NCBI RefSeq assembly: GCF_023053635.1
Contig: NC_086185.1
Span: 5,489,001 to 5,553,000, forward strand
DNA from: Elgaria multicarinata webbii
Taxonomy: Eukaryota > Chordata > Lepidosauria > Squamata > Anguidae
DNA length: 64,000 bases
Reading direction: 5' to 3'
Part shown: piece after piece, positions 32,864 through 43,630 of the stretch
Numbering within the stretch: position 1 is the first letter of the stretch
Layout of the letters: each line of letters starts with the position of its first letter
The notes under the pieces: generated by a model
Databases searched by the model: none
Told to the model about the DNA's origin: nothing
The model's input: only the letters and a program-made list of their open reading frames with translations
Position numbers and translations under genes: made by a program

Positions 32864-33055
32864 TATGAACATAAGAACATGCCTTCTACTGAGTCAAGCC
32901 ATTGGTCCATCTAGGCCAATATTGTTAACACTGACTGACAATAGCAGCTTTCCAGGGATTCAGGCAGGGTCATTTCCAAGCCGCCCTACCTAGAAATGCA
33001 GGGGATTGGATTCCATGTCCAAAGCAGGTGCTCGCTCACTGAGCTATGACCCTTC
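32864..33055 (-). mobile_element. CR1-like LINE tail (minus strand)
   Basis: AACATAAGAACATGCCTTCT, CATTGGTCCATCTAGGCCAA, TTTCCAGGGATTCAGGCAGG and TGAGCTATGACCCTT give the same family as 25105. Confidence 0.7.
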
Positions 33056-33459
33056 TAAATAGGGCTAATTTAGGGCTGATTCCAGCACATGCCTGCAGAA
33101 GTTGTGACCCATGGTGCAGCTCACCAGCTACACATGGCAGCTTTGAGGTAAGACCCCTATTTCCAAGGCCCACATGCCGGCAGGGTGTCATGCATGGGCT
33201 GTGTTCAGCTCGGGGGCTCATTTTCTGTGTACTTTCCTTCCCTTTGAAAGAGCTGGTGCTTACCGCCCTTCTGGGTTGATGCATAAGCATGCATCTATGC
33301 TCTGACTCCCTTCGAATGTGCATTATTATTAAAACCGGAGCTTGCTGCCTTCTGGGAAATCTTCAAAGGGAGCATTGATGTATGATCTCCATGAGGTTGG
33401 AGCCCTTAAAGCACAATTAAGGTCTTTTAGTAGTGATGAAATCTTCTCTGTGTGTGTTA
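33056..33459. other. No recognisable gene or repeat
   Basis: Unique-looking sequence with two short opposing frames lacking motifs. Confidence 0.4.
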
Positions 33460-33515
33460 GGTTAGGGTTAGGGAGCTTCGGCTATTGGGTGGTATAAAAA
33501 TGTAATAAATAAATA
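33460..33515 (+). mobile_element. L2 LINE tail, very short
   Basis: GAGCTTCGGCTATTGGGTGG followed by TATAAAAATGTAATAAATAAAT. Confidence 0.65.
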
Positions 33516-33656
33516 AGAGTTGTAAACTTTAATCTCAGGGGTTCCCAAACTTTGGTGGGCACATTTGGAAGTGTGTAAGTGTGCCACGGGATGCTGTCAT
33601 AAAATAGCTACCCTGGGGTACCTTGCCCATTCATAAAATGGTTACCCTGGGGTACC

Positions 33657-33757
33657 TTGCCCATGAAGTCCTACAACTCCCAACATGAGCAGTTGGAGGA
33701 AAGCTGTGAGTTGTAGGACTTTTTGTTCTGTCTAAACATGCATAGGAAGTTGTCCTA
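33657..33757. mobile_element. Palindromic MITE family B copy
   Basis: GTCCTACAACTCCCAACATG faces GAGTTGTAGGACTTTTTGTT, and TCTAAACATGCATAGG closes the right side. Confidence 0.7.
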
Positions 33758-34089
33758 ACTTGTTCAAGAACCTACGAACAAGGCAGTGGTAGGTTCTGAG
33801 CTCCAAAACACAAAACCACTCTGTTGAACCCAAAACAAGATGGCTGCCTGGAGGGCAGCACTTTGCTTGGCAGCCTGCCAACCTCTTAGCTAATTGGTTA
33901 ACAACAGCAAATATATCAGTAGGGCAGAGAGCTTGGCACAGCCCAAGAGAGGTATCTGGGGGCACATTGGCAGCAATGAATCCATTAATTCCCACTTTAA
34001 ATCAACAAATTAATCCTGTGGCATTTTTTTCCTTAAAAAGAAAAGAAAATAATTGTAATATTTAGTTATTTAAACTATTTTTATACCAC

Positions 34090-34112
34090 CTCCCAGGGCA
34101 GTTCACAAACAC

Positions 34113-34143
<31 letters not shown>

Positions 34144-34757
34144 TTCATTCATTCATTTATTTATTTATTTTATTACATTTATATACTGCCCCACAGCCAA
34201 AGCTCTCTGGGCAGTTTACAACAATTAAAAATGGTAAACATTAAAAGTATACAAAAGTATACATCAAAAACATAAAAAACAGTATAGAAACAACAGTATC
34301 CATTTAAAAACAACAATTCTGGGGTCCATTAAAAACAAACTTAACGTTGTTAAATGCTGTTAAAATGCCTGGGAGAAGAGAAAAGTCTCGACCTGGCGCC
34401 GAAAAGATAACAATGATAGCGCCAGGCGAGCCTCATCGGGGAGATCATTCCACAATTGGGGGCCACCACCGAAAAGGCCCTCTCCCTTGTTGCCATCCTC
34501 CAAGCTTCCTTCGGAGTAGGCACTCGGAGGAGGACCTTAGATGTTGAGTGTGGTGTACGGGTAGGTTCATGTTGGGAGAGGCGTTCCGTCAGGTATTGCG
34601 GTCCCAAGCCATGTAGGGCTTTATAGGTTAAAACCAGCACCTTGAACAGTTCCAAAAATCCATTTAATATATAATCCTCAAATAGAGGACATATCAGATA
34701 TTAAACTGATAAGAACAGATACTACACTTGATCTTAGCCAAAAGGCCAAGAAGCCTA
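34090..34757 (-). mobile_element. U2 snRNA-L2 LINE chimeric retrocopy
   Basis: On the minus strand, a 5' U2 snRNA segment (34757-34647) runs straight into L2 ORF2 coding sequence (34646 downward: FKVLVLTYKALHGLGPQYL) and on to the L2 3' end GGGGCAGTATATAAATGTAA with an (AAAT)n tail. Both parts share orientation and no spacer separates them. This is the product expected if an L2 reverse transcriptase jumped from its own RNA to U2 RNA and copied U2 to its 5' end. Confidence 0.8.
34647..34757 (-). pseudogene. U2 snRNA 5' segment (about nt 1-111)
   Basis: It reads CTTCTTGGCCTTTTGGCTAA, then AAGTGTAGTATCTGTTCTTA, with the branch-site pairing element GTAGTATC. The stem IIa region ATCTGATATGTCCTC and Sm-like ATTTTTGG follow. 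It stops just after the Sm site and lacks stem-loops III and IV. The first bases differ from the usual ATCGCTTC. No snRNA promoter or 3' box is expected or seen, so this is not a working U2 gene. Confidence 0.93.
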
Positions 34758-35127
34758 GGTAATATGCATACACACATTACCCACGTATAGATTAAGTAAA
34801 CAGAAACAAACAAAGAATGAAAATGTTCTGTTTCAATGCAAACCAACAAATAAATGAAAGTGAGAAGTAGAAGTAGCAAATTGCAAAATATAGGCCAGTG
34901 TCATCACACAATTAAAAGCAGGTTGGAACATCTCATTCTCTTTAAGGCCCATTTAAAAACAATTAGAGACGGGAGCTACGTCAGAAGCTCTTGCATGGAA
35001 GGGCATCCCATAAGGAAGTGGAAAGGAGAAGATGCCAGGCACCGTCTCCTTGGGGGACAAGCTAAACACAACATCATGGATGCTGTAAGAAGGAGACACC
35101 TTTGTAAATGGAAGGGTCCTGCAATAG
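34758..35127. other. No recognisable gene or repeat
   Basis: A short stretch of unique-looking sequence. 34920-35110 may be an eroded LINE piece. Confidence 0.35.
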
Positions 35128-35228
35128 GACTATGCTAGGATTGTTTATCTTGGAAAAAAGGAGGCTAAGGGGAGACGTGATAGAGGTGTACAAAATGATG
35201 CATGGTGTGGAGAATGTGGAGAGGGAGA

Positions 35229-35274
<46 letters not shown>

Positions 35275-35664
35275 AAAATACTAGAATCCAGTGGGGTCAC
35301 ATCCCATGAAGCTGACTGGTGGGACATTCAGGATGAATGAAAGGAAGGACTTCTTCACATAGCACATAGTTAGACAAGATGTAGTGATGGCCACCAATTT
35401 GGATGGCTTTAAAAGGGGGTTGGATAAATTCCTGGAGGAGAAGGCTACCAAGGGCTACTAGCCCTGATGGTTATTTGCTACCTCCAGTATCCAAGGCAGT
35501 AAGGCTGTGTGCACCAGTTGCTGGGGAACATGGGTGGGAAGGTGCTATTGCACCATGTCCCGTTTTGTTGGTCCCTGGTTGAGAGCTGCTTGGCCACTGT
35601 GTGAACAGAGTGCTGGACTAGATGGACCCTTGGCCTGATCCACCGTGGCATTTCTTATGTTCTT
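35128..35664 (+). mobile_element. CR1 LINE 3' end, second subfamily, with (TC)n inside
   Basis: Starts TTGTTTATCTTGGAAAAAAG, contains a TC run at 35231-35269 where relatives read CTCCTTCTCTC, and ends TGATCCACCGTGGCATTTC and TTATGTTCTTAT. Confidence 0.9.
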
Positions 35665-35811
35665 ATATTGACCAGATGTGGAATGGCAGCAAAAAGAAAT
35701 TTGTCCCGATATTCGAATTCAGTCATTGCTGACGTTTTGGATATTAAGATCCAAAATGAGAGACTTTAGAGACAGAATTTTCTGAAATGCTTATCTGGTA
35801 ACAATAGCATT

Positions 35812-35900
35812 CATCAGCTTTTTGTGAACTGTCCAGAGAGCTGTTGAGAAGTATTGGGCAGTAGAGAAATGTAATAAATAAATAAAATAATAAATTAAAA
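35812..35900 (+). mobile_element. L2 LINE tail
   Basis: GTGAACTGTCCAGAGAGCTG, GGGCAGTAGAGAAATGTAAT and AAAT units. Confidence 0.7.
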
Positions 35901-36629
35901 CAACAATAGCAGCAACCACCACCATCTCTTATATTACTCTTTAGGAAAAATGCCTCAATGTACTTCTTGGGAACTTGTTTGACATTTAAGGTTTGGAAAC
36001 CATTAATTTTGGCTGAATGTCAAGCTCCATGTCCAGGATTAGAGAATTTACTCAGCTCTCAAAGATTAAAAAAGAAAGAAAAGGCAATGTAAAAAGCAAA
36101 TACAGAATGTTTAAAGCAAATACTAGAGCTTTCAAAACAAATTAAGAATGAAGGCTCAGGCAATGGATAAGCACTAGTCTGTACCCTCCTCCACCTCCCA
36201 ACAGATAGATGTAAAGTTCCAGCATTCGAGGGTGGGGTTCAGATGTAACTCTAACTTACCATGGGTTGTGTTTGAGAGCTACCCATGGTGGGTTAGAGTG
36301 TTATGTGTGGGTGTTTCTCTCTCTCTCTCCACCCCCATTGCCTATCCAGTGCAATGGGGAGTGAAGTACCCTGTGGTGGATTCCCATGTCATCTGTCAGG
36401 TGCATCATAGGTAAATCAGTGAAAAATGTGGCAACCATGGAGATGGCTGCCTAGAGTGCCTGGAACTTCTGGCAATGCTCTAGGCACTGTGGCTGGACTT
36501 TATGGTCGACGTCAGTTGACGGTTGCTGAGGCTGCTGCAACTTCTTTCCCGCTGCGGATAAGCAGTGGCAGGAGCTGGGAGGCTGGGGATTTACCCATGG
36601 GTTGGTCAACCATGTCATGGGATTCCTAG
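35901..36629. other. No recognisable gene or repeat
   Basis: Unique-looking sequence. Opposed short frames near 36430-36630 have no motif. Confidence 0.4.
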
Positions 36630-36940
36630 TCATAGAATAGCAGAGTTGGAAGGGGCCTACAAGGCCATCAAGTCCAACCCCCTGCTCAATGCAGTAATCT
36701 ACCCTAAAGCATCCCTGACAGATGGTTGTCCAGCTGCCTCTTGAAGGACTCTGGTGTGGGAGAGCCCACCACCTCCCTAGGTAACTGATTCCATTGTTGT
36801 ACTGCTCTAACAGTCAGGAAGTTTTTTCTGATGTCCAGCTGGAATCTGGCTTCCTTTAACTTGAGCCCTATTCCGTGTCCTGCACTCTGGGAGGATCGAG
36901 AAGAGATCCTGGCCCTCCTCTGTGTGACAACCTTTTAAGT
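36630..36940 (-). mobile_element. CR1 LINE 3' part
   Basis: Reverse of the CR1 end plus the last part of ORF2, matching 18066-18375 closely. It stops at GTGTGACAACCTTTTAAG. Confidence 0.93.
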
Positions 36941-38329
36941 GCATCATGGCTTTCCTATTCCTCCCCACCCCATGGTTCCTCTACCCCTCCACCCCAAACC
37001 CACTCTACCCCTGGTAATCATCTGAATAGAGCCTATTTTGGGGAAACTCACCTGTGGGCCAGTTTTTCTGGGGGAAGGAGTGGGGAAAAACGGTTATTTG
37101 AGGGGATGAATCCACCCTCTCAGTCTCCCAATCCCTAGGAAAGCAATGATAGTAATGGTTATCAAGGTGTCAGAGAACTTGTCCTGGTGGATTCTTCCAG
37201 TTGCCCCTGAATCCTTTGGAGGCACCTGCCCAACACGGCTTACATTTTCTCTGCACCTGTAAAATAAAGTTAAATCAACTAGAACGTAAATTCTCTTTTA
37301 AAACGGTTCTCTTCCACTTTCTATCCACCACCACCCCAACACACACACCTGGAATTCCAACCTCCAGATTTCTTAACACTAAAATTTTGGTGGCTGGGTA
37401 ATAACCAAAGCCATCCATCTTTTTCAAGCTCTTTAGCTGATATTTTGGCTTTTTCTTTCCCCCTCCGATTGATTTGTGCATTGGGAGGCGGTCTACTTGG
37501 GGAGCAAAAGCGTGGCACCTCCTCGCTCTACCACCGGCCGCTGCTTGGATGCCACAGTAGCCCATCCTTCACCCTCCTCTTTCCTCCAGTCTCCCAACAG
37601 GTAGCTCTTCTCACCTCACCTCACCTGGGGAACCGTGGCTTTGCGCAACGCCTGGCCCCCACCCACCTGGCCCCAATGCTGGGCGCTCCTCCTACAATTT
37701 AAAAGCTAAGAACCCTCTACGCCCCCCTTCTCTGCAGTGTAAAAAATTACCCCTCCCTTTCTTGTGGTATTCAACACCTCCCTAGACTTTGCCAGGAGGT
37801 GGGGGCCAAGCAGGGAGAGAGAAAGAGAGACGAGCCAGCACCCTTCATCCCCCCCCCCTACACATCCACACACACCTTGTCTTGCCTGAGTGGAGGGGGG
37901 GGGAGGGAGAGGGGCGTGCGCCGTGCCTGTATGGAACTGTGCCCTCCATTAGCATTGGGGAGTGGGTGGGCTAAAGCGCTCTGGAGTGGTGGTCTTCTTC
38001 TCCCCGCTCCTGCTTCTTCGGAAAGGTGGACGGAGAGGAGCGGGGCTTCCTGGCAGGAGCGAAGAGCCGCCTTGATTTTGTCTCTCGCCAGCCGCCCAGG
38101 AAGGGAAGGGAGAATCCTGCGGATGTCCAGGGAAGCCCCCCCTCTCCCTACAGCCCCCTATCTCATGTCCTAGGCAGAGTTGGGGGGGGGATAGAGAGAG
38201 AAAGGAGAAAGCACCCCAGGAGAAGCAGTTCACTACAGCCTCCATGCGGCTGTGGAAGGGGGCATAGGACACCCTTCTGCACCAGGAGGAGCCAGAAGGA
38301 GCCAGCCTTCGAAATCCCCCTTTGATTGT

Positions 38330-38476
38330 TTATTTCTTCCCTCTCCCCTTCTTTTCTTCCTTCCCTTCCCCCTAGGGTTTCTTCCTCCCCTCCATCCCCC
38401 CTCCCCGTTACCCACAAAAGAAGGAAAGAAAGAACGAAAGAAAGAAAGGAAGAAAGAAAGGAAGAAAGAAAGAGGA
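38330..38476 (+). other. Pyrimidine tract followed by purine tract in the 5' leader
   Basis: 38330-38408 is almost pure C/T (CTTTTCTTCCTTCCCTTCC). 38414-38476 is almost pure A/G (AAGAAAGGAAGAAAGAAAGG). They are largely complementary, so the strand or a transcript can fold into a long hairpin about 140 bases before the start codon. Slipped-strand or triplex DNA is also possible. Confidence 0.7.
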
Positions 38477-38617
38477 AGCCCGCCAGCCAGCCCGTCTCTC
38501 TCACTGCCTGGGTTTTGTGGTGTGTGCGTGGTTTTTGTTTTTTCCCCCCTCCCTGGAAGTCCAGCCGGATTGTCCGCGAGATCTGTTGGGGGGATTTTTA
38601 CAACCAAACTGGGATCT

Positions 38618-38666
38618 ATGAGTGGGAAGGTGATCAAGTCAAAGGAAGAAAAAGATGCTTCTAAAG
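38618..38666 (+). CDS. FGF13: FGF13 alternative first coding exon 1Y
   Basis: This exon encodes MSGKVIKSKEEKDASK plus one base of the next codon, then a strong donor (AAAG then GTAAGA). It matches the N-terminus of the mammalian FGF13 1Y isoforms, MSGKVTKPKEEKDASK, at 14 of 16 positions. Phase 1 is right: the leftover G completes Val when spliced to exon 1V or Glu when spliced to the shared EPQLKG exon. FGF13 is an intracellular FGF homologous factor without a signal peptide. It binds the C-terminal tails of voltage-gated sodium channels and microtubules, and its alternative N-termini set how it acts on channels. The start has a weak context (T at -3), and the frame stays open upstream to about 38252, but known proteins begin at this Met. 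No other FGF13 exon is recognised in the window. Confidence 0.87.
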
Positions 38667-39267
38667 GTAAGAAGCCAGCCGCCAGCTCGGTTACTCTCAG
38701 CGCCCCCCTCCTCCTCCTCCTCCTGCAACCCTCCCTCCGCAACGGTCCTTTTGTCTGTACACCCACCAGAATCGCCTTTGTCTGTCTTTCTGCCCTTCCT
38801 TCGCTTGCTGACCAATTTTTTATTTTTTTTATTTTTTGTGGGTGGGTGGGGGACGTTGGAAGAAGGGGAAGAATATATGGAGGCAATTGAAGCAGCCCTC
38901 TTTATTCCCCCCTCCTTCCACCTGCTTTAAATTTAAAATAACAACGGGGGTGTCTTTTGAAGGCTTGCGAGAGATCCCACCTTGCAGGAATGCCAGCCCC
39001 CGACTTGTGCCTCGATACATCTATATAGCTCGAGACCTTCTAGCCTGCTGCAGTGTCTTCCCTGGCACCGACAGTCCGGGGTTCTTTTCCTTTGTGTGCA
39101 CCGAGCGAGTGTGTGCACGCTTGCTGTCCTGTGCTGTCACCGATTCGGGTATCTCAAGCCAGCGTGGAGGTGTGGGGGATGCATCAACCATGTTGGTACA
39201 TCTCCTTTTCCCAGTTTCTCGGGAGTCATTGGAGCTGGGTTTGCAGCCTGGTATACCTGTGTGCCTG

Positions 39268-39310
39268 TGTGTGTGTGTGTATGTGTGTGTGCTGTGTGTG
39301 TGTGTGTTTC
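39268..39310. repeat. (GT)n microsatellite, interrupted
   Basis: About 20 GT units with two interruptions. Confidence 0.9.
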
Positions 39311-40241
39311 TGTGTTTCTTCTGGGTGGAGGTAGCAGCCAAGCATCGCTGGAACTGCTCACCATGTGTTGTTTGGCCAAAGTCCGAAGCACCCCTGCTTC
39401 GGTCTCACCCTGGTCCTTCCACCGGCCAGATGCCCAAGAGATCAGAGGTGCTACAGATGGAGGGTGGGGTCAAGGGACCCCCACACACCTCTACCCATTT
39501 CCTTTTGGGGATACCTGGCCTCCATGGCAACCCTACACAAACGTGCCCCTTACCTGCCTGGCTTCGGAGTCGCTTCCATGTCGCATCTACCTGCCCCTGG
39601 GTTGCACCAGTCACTTTGGGGAGAGACAGTGGCTAAGGAGTGCTTTTAAGTTGGATGGGCCTGGGTCTTGCCCTTTTGCCCCACCTGCCAAGGAGAAGGA
39701 ACAGGTGTGGGAGGGTGGTGGTGATGCACGCGAAGGAGGGGGCAGGCCTCTTGGAAGTTGCACCCCCGAGGCTGCGTGGGGAAGAGAGGGCTTCACTCCG
39801 CAGTGACCCCCCTCCCACCCTCACACGCATCGAGCTCTTCCCATGCAGCAGCCCGGCTTGCTTCTGAATGTATAAACTGGGTAACAATTGCCATGGAGAC
39901 GAAATAGGGCGGGGGGGAGGAGGAGGAGGAGGGAAGGGGAGGGCCCGTTGAGGGAATTGCCAGTGGATGACTTCCATAGACAGCCCCGTAGCCCCATGGA
40001 AGAGGCAACATCCAGACAATAAGGAATTATGTTTGGGATGGCTGGGTGTGGGTGGTGGGTGTGTGGGGAGGAGGAGGCAGATGAAGGCAAGCGCTGAAGG
40101 ATAGATGCTTCCCAAATGATCCTCCCATGTTTGCAAGGTTGGCGCAAGGTTTCCGTTGTCATCACCTTCCTAAATTTCACAGGTGCACATGTTTTTTGAA
40201 CCAGCCCCCCAACATCTCCTGTGATACTGCAGAGGATTTCA

Positions 40242-40242
40242 T

Positions 40243-40275
<33 letters not shown>
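40242..40275. repeat. (AC)n microsatellite
   Basis: About 16 AC units. Confidence 0.93.
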
Positions 40276-40280
<5 letters not shown>

Positions 40281-41502
40281 TCACTCACTGAGCACTGTTT
40301 CATTTTTTTATTTTGAAAGTAAAAGCCACTACGCCTCTGAGGATGGTTTTAGCTGGGGCTACTACCAAGCGTGATTACGTAGCTGCCAGTAGATGCAGGA
40401 CCCTGCCCCATGAACCCATAGTACACCCACCCACCACCTCCCACCATTGCCCCACAAAACCAAAACAAGTCAAGGCCTAACAGAATCACTTTCATCTCGA
40501 TTCACAACACGCCCAGGCCAAAAACCTGTATTTGAAGCTACGCTATTCCCACTAGACTTTGACTGGCCTCCAAAATCCACGTCTGTCCCTCTACATACCA
40601 GTTGTTAAAGCAACTGTGAGCAAGTCTATTGAGCACCATAACATTTATTACTATCATTATAATAAAGTTACTACTCAGACACGTGCCATTTTTAATCAAA
40701 GACAACCACAGAACTGCACGTTTAGCCTACATCCTTGGGGTCACAATGAACTGAGAGTCTCTCCCCTGCCCGTGTCCAAACAGTTTGGACAAGTTGTATG
40801 GGTGGGTGAGAACCAGTCTTAGATGCATCTTGCCTTGTGACCTTATTTGGGATGGAACATTATGTTCCAATAGTACAATTTGATTAGTCTTTGTTAATTC
40901 AGTTTCAGCGGATGTCAGCCTTTGATGGCCACTTCTTGCTCTAACTTCTTTCGCTCCTGAGATGACTAGCCTGTATTTTAAAACCCTTGTTTGTGGAGAT
41001 GGGTCGTTGGTATCCTTGTGTCTTGGCAATGTTCTCTAACCAACCCTTTCCCCCATACCTGGTTGTCTGGTATTTCCCTTTCTTGTATCAATCTCAAAAA
41101 GAAAAGAAAAAAAATGTTTCAGTTGAATGAATTTTTCCAATAGTTTTCCTGGGTCAAACAAACCCCTTTTTGTCCAATCATCTTTTTTGGACTTGAATTA
41201 TTTCGACTTGCCATTTGATATAACATTCACTGCGTAAAAACTGCAGTGGCTGTTTTTGGTGATCTGCATTTAAATAATGTAACAAGTAATGCAGGGAGCT
41301 GGGAGCCTGCTGAGGGGTTGGGTTATTATTGGGTTTGTTTGTTTATTTGTTTGTTTTTGCCTTTTGCAAGAATTTGGGTTGCTCTGTGGTCTCAGATAAG
41401 TAGAATCTCTCTATCGCTCTCACTAGTACTTGGCTTTTTGTGTTATATGTTTGCAACTTAACCATTGCTTGTATGAAATCTAGGAAACATTATTTGGGGG
41501 AC

Positions 41503-41775
41503 AATCCTATGCATATTTAGACAGCAAAAATGTCTGACAATTCCCAGCATGCCTCAGCCAGCCATATTAGCTGGTGCATGCTGGGAGTTAAGAACCTAAG
41601 AAGTGCCCTGATGTTGGATCAGACCAAGGGTCCATCTAGTCCAGCACTCTGTTCACACATGGGCCAACCAGCCCTCGGCCAGGGATGAACAAGCAGGACA
41701 TGGTGCAACAGCGCCCTATGGCCCAAAAGTTGAAAGACTTTTTGCTGTCTAAACCTGCACAGGATTGCAGCCTTA
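41503..41775. mobile_element. Palindromic MITE family B, complete, split by a CR1 end
   Basis: The left arm ATCCTATGCATATTTAGACA with ACAATTCCCAGCATGCC faces GCATGCTGGGAGTT and, after the CR1, GACTTTTTGCTGTCTAAACC and GCACAGGATTG. Removing 41589-41728 restores the arm. AGTT flanks both sides of the CR1 piece as a possible target duplication. Confidence 0.8.
41589..41728 (-). mobile_element. CR1 LINE 3' end, second subfamily
   Basis: AAGAACCTAAGAAGTGCCCT, TGGATCAGACCAAGGGTCC and CAGCACTCTGTTCACAC are the reversed CR1 3' end. A 264-residue frame starting in it (41685-42479) is a chance frame. Confidence 0.88.
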
Positions 41776-42936
41776 GTGACTTTCAGCACTCCTATATAGA
41801 CAGCTCCTTGCATGACCAGTTAAAAGACATTGTGCAACTATTCTATCTTTTCCTTCTTAATGGGTTTAATTGCAAAATGGGGAAAAAAAGATGGCTAAAG
41901 CAGTGGGAAAATGTGGCAGGCAGGGTTAGTATCTCAGTTAGGCATGGTTGGGCCCTTGCCAGGGGCCCACTGATAAGACCCCGCTGGAGTTCTGCCACCT
42001 CGTCACTGTTGCAACCTGCGTGTTCACCTGCTTCTCGCTCTGGCCCAGAGCATGGAGACCGTGAGAAGGAGGAGCAGGAGAGGTTGCTGTATCCTTGCTC
42101 CCTGGCTCCGTGCCAGCCAAGCAAGAAAGTGGTAGAAATGAGAAGAAAGAGGATGAGGAGCAATGGAGGGGTGGGTGGGTTAGAAGGTATCCTCACTATG
42201 GGAGGGGCCCCATGGAGGATGTCTTGCCCATGGACCCTCCAAAACCTGGAGCTGGCACTGGTGCAAGGCATGCAAGTGGAGTATATCATTATCTGGGAGC
42301 ACTTTAAATGTAAGCTGCACCATCATATTCATTGGAATAACCCTTTTAACTTGAAAGGTCTGGTGGCACATGACACGATTTCCAGATGGGCAACACCCAG
42401 AGACCTCTCTATTTCTCTTTTAGTCTTTTATTATCTGGTGTTGTTGTTGTTTTTCTCCTCAAAGCTCGTATGGGTTTAAATGGGTCTCCTGGGGGCTCCA
42501 CCATGCAAATATTGATCAGGTCTCTCTGTGACAGCATCTGGTACTTTTGTACTGTTCACTGAACTTTCAGTCTTTCCAATGTGAAAATTACACTTAAAAG
42601 TGAGAGTTGAAGCTGAGAGATGAACTTCTATGCCCCTTACTCAGACAGGGATTCAATGATCTGAGCTTTGAGCAAGCCACTCTGGGCTGATATATAATCC
42701 TCCTCCTCAGTAGCACCATTGTTTAATTGTACCTGGCTTTCCTTTCCCAAAGGAATCCCAAAGCACCTAGGGACATCGTACAAAAACGAATGCAATTATA
42801 CTGAATCATAGCCACACTCTGAAAAGTTGCTATAATAAATGCATGTATGTGTGCATCATGTACTGCACTTGGTTCTACTAGACTTGAGTGCTAGACACTT
42901 CCGGATGGGCAGCAGTTTGTATGAACTGCTTTTCCA

Positions 42937-42988
<52 letters not shown>

Positions 42989-43294
42989 CTTGCAGTGCGA
43001 TATCTCCAGTGATCCATTAACACAAGCCATTCATTCATTGACATTCGTGTTAGGGATCTACAGTTTTTGTTAAAACCATTCATTCTGCATTTCAGTGATT
43101 GTTAGGGGTCTTTCATTCTGTCGTTTTTTCATTGAAGGAATAGGATTTCTCCCCCCAGAATTTTGTTGTACTTACACTAATTCGCATTAGCTATAATTCA
43201 CATTAGCACTAATGCAAATGAGCACAAATCTCCCACCTCTCATACATGCGCACAAAAGTGAAAACTGATCCACAAGACCAAAGGAGCCACATCA
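41776..43294. other. Mostly unique sequence, (AC)n at 42941-42987
   Basis: No gene or known repeat recognised except the dinucleotide run of about 23 units. Confidence 0.45.
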
Positions 43295-43322
43295 TTGACC
43301 TGGGAGTAATCCCCATTGAACT

Positions 43323-43331
43323 CAGTGGGAT

Positions 43332-43362
<31 letters not shown>

Positions 43363-43365
43363 TTA
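43323..43365. repeat. (TTTA)n run
   Basis: Ten TTTA units next to a family C fragment (GGAGTAATCCCCATTGAACT). Possibly a minus-strand L2 tail. Confidence 0.8.
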
Positions 43366-43534
43366 CCCTTTCTATACCTTTCTATACTTCCAAATCAGCA
43401 TGTAAAGAATGGTATTGCTAGTTTCTCATCTTCACTATTCATGTTTGTCAAATGGAAACCATTGGAACTGACCCTCGTGTCTTCATGCCCAACATATGAC
43501 CCTCAGTCACTAGCAACTTCTCAGGTGGGGAAGG

Positions 43535-43630
43535 ACGGCCGATGGCTGGTTGGCCACTGTGTGAACAGAGTGCTGGACTAGATGAACCCTTGGTCTGATC
43601 CAGCATCAGGGTTCTTCTGATGTTCTTATG
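43535..43630 (+). mobile_element. CR1 LINE 3' end, second subfamily
   Basis: GGCTGGTTGGCCACTGTGTG through TTGGTCTGATCCAGCATCAG to TTCTTATG. Confidence 0.88.

Larger units (their letters stand above)
37470..38760 (+). promoter_or_regulatory. FGF13: CpG-rich promoter and leader region of FGF13 exon 1Y
   Basis: GC content and CpG density rise clearly above the AT-rich surroundings, especially 37900-38130 (GGGGCGTGCGCCGTGCC, GGAGCGGGGC, GAGCCGCC) and around the exon. No TATA box stands out. The place, just upstream of a coding first exon, and the composition fit a CpG-island promoter. The start site cannot be fixed from sequence alone. Confidence 0.55.
38667..41502 (+). other. FGF13: FGF13 intron, mostly unique sequence
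   Basis: Starts at the exon 1Y donor. It is GC-rich up to about 40100, then ordinary. It holds (GT)n at 39268-39310 and (AC)n at 40242-40273. Long overlapping frames at 38836-39806 follow from the base composition. They lack domains and run through the simple repeats. Confidence 0.6.

Noticed and set aside
33458-33476. TTAGGTTAGGGTTAGGG resembling telomere repeat
   Set aside because: Only two and a half units, next to an L2 tail. Far too short for an interstitial telomere block.
34647-34757. Functional U2 snRNA gene
   Set aside because: It lacks the 3' stem-loops, has altered 5' bases and is fused to LINE sequence.
38233-38886. 217-residue minus-strand frame opposite FGF13 exon 1Y
   Set aside because: It is the complement of purine/pyrimidine tracts and the exon itself, with low-complexity Arg/Ser-rich content.
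38836-39806. Overlapping 266- and 274-residue frames downstream of exon 1Y
   Set aside because: They run through a (GT)n repeat in GC-rich intron, lie in two phases at once and show no domain or splice support.
41685-42479. 264-residue open frame on the + strand
   Set aside because: It starts inside a reversed CR1 end, passes through a MITE arm and has no domain. It is a chance frame.
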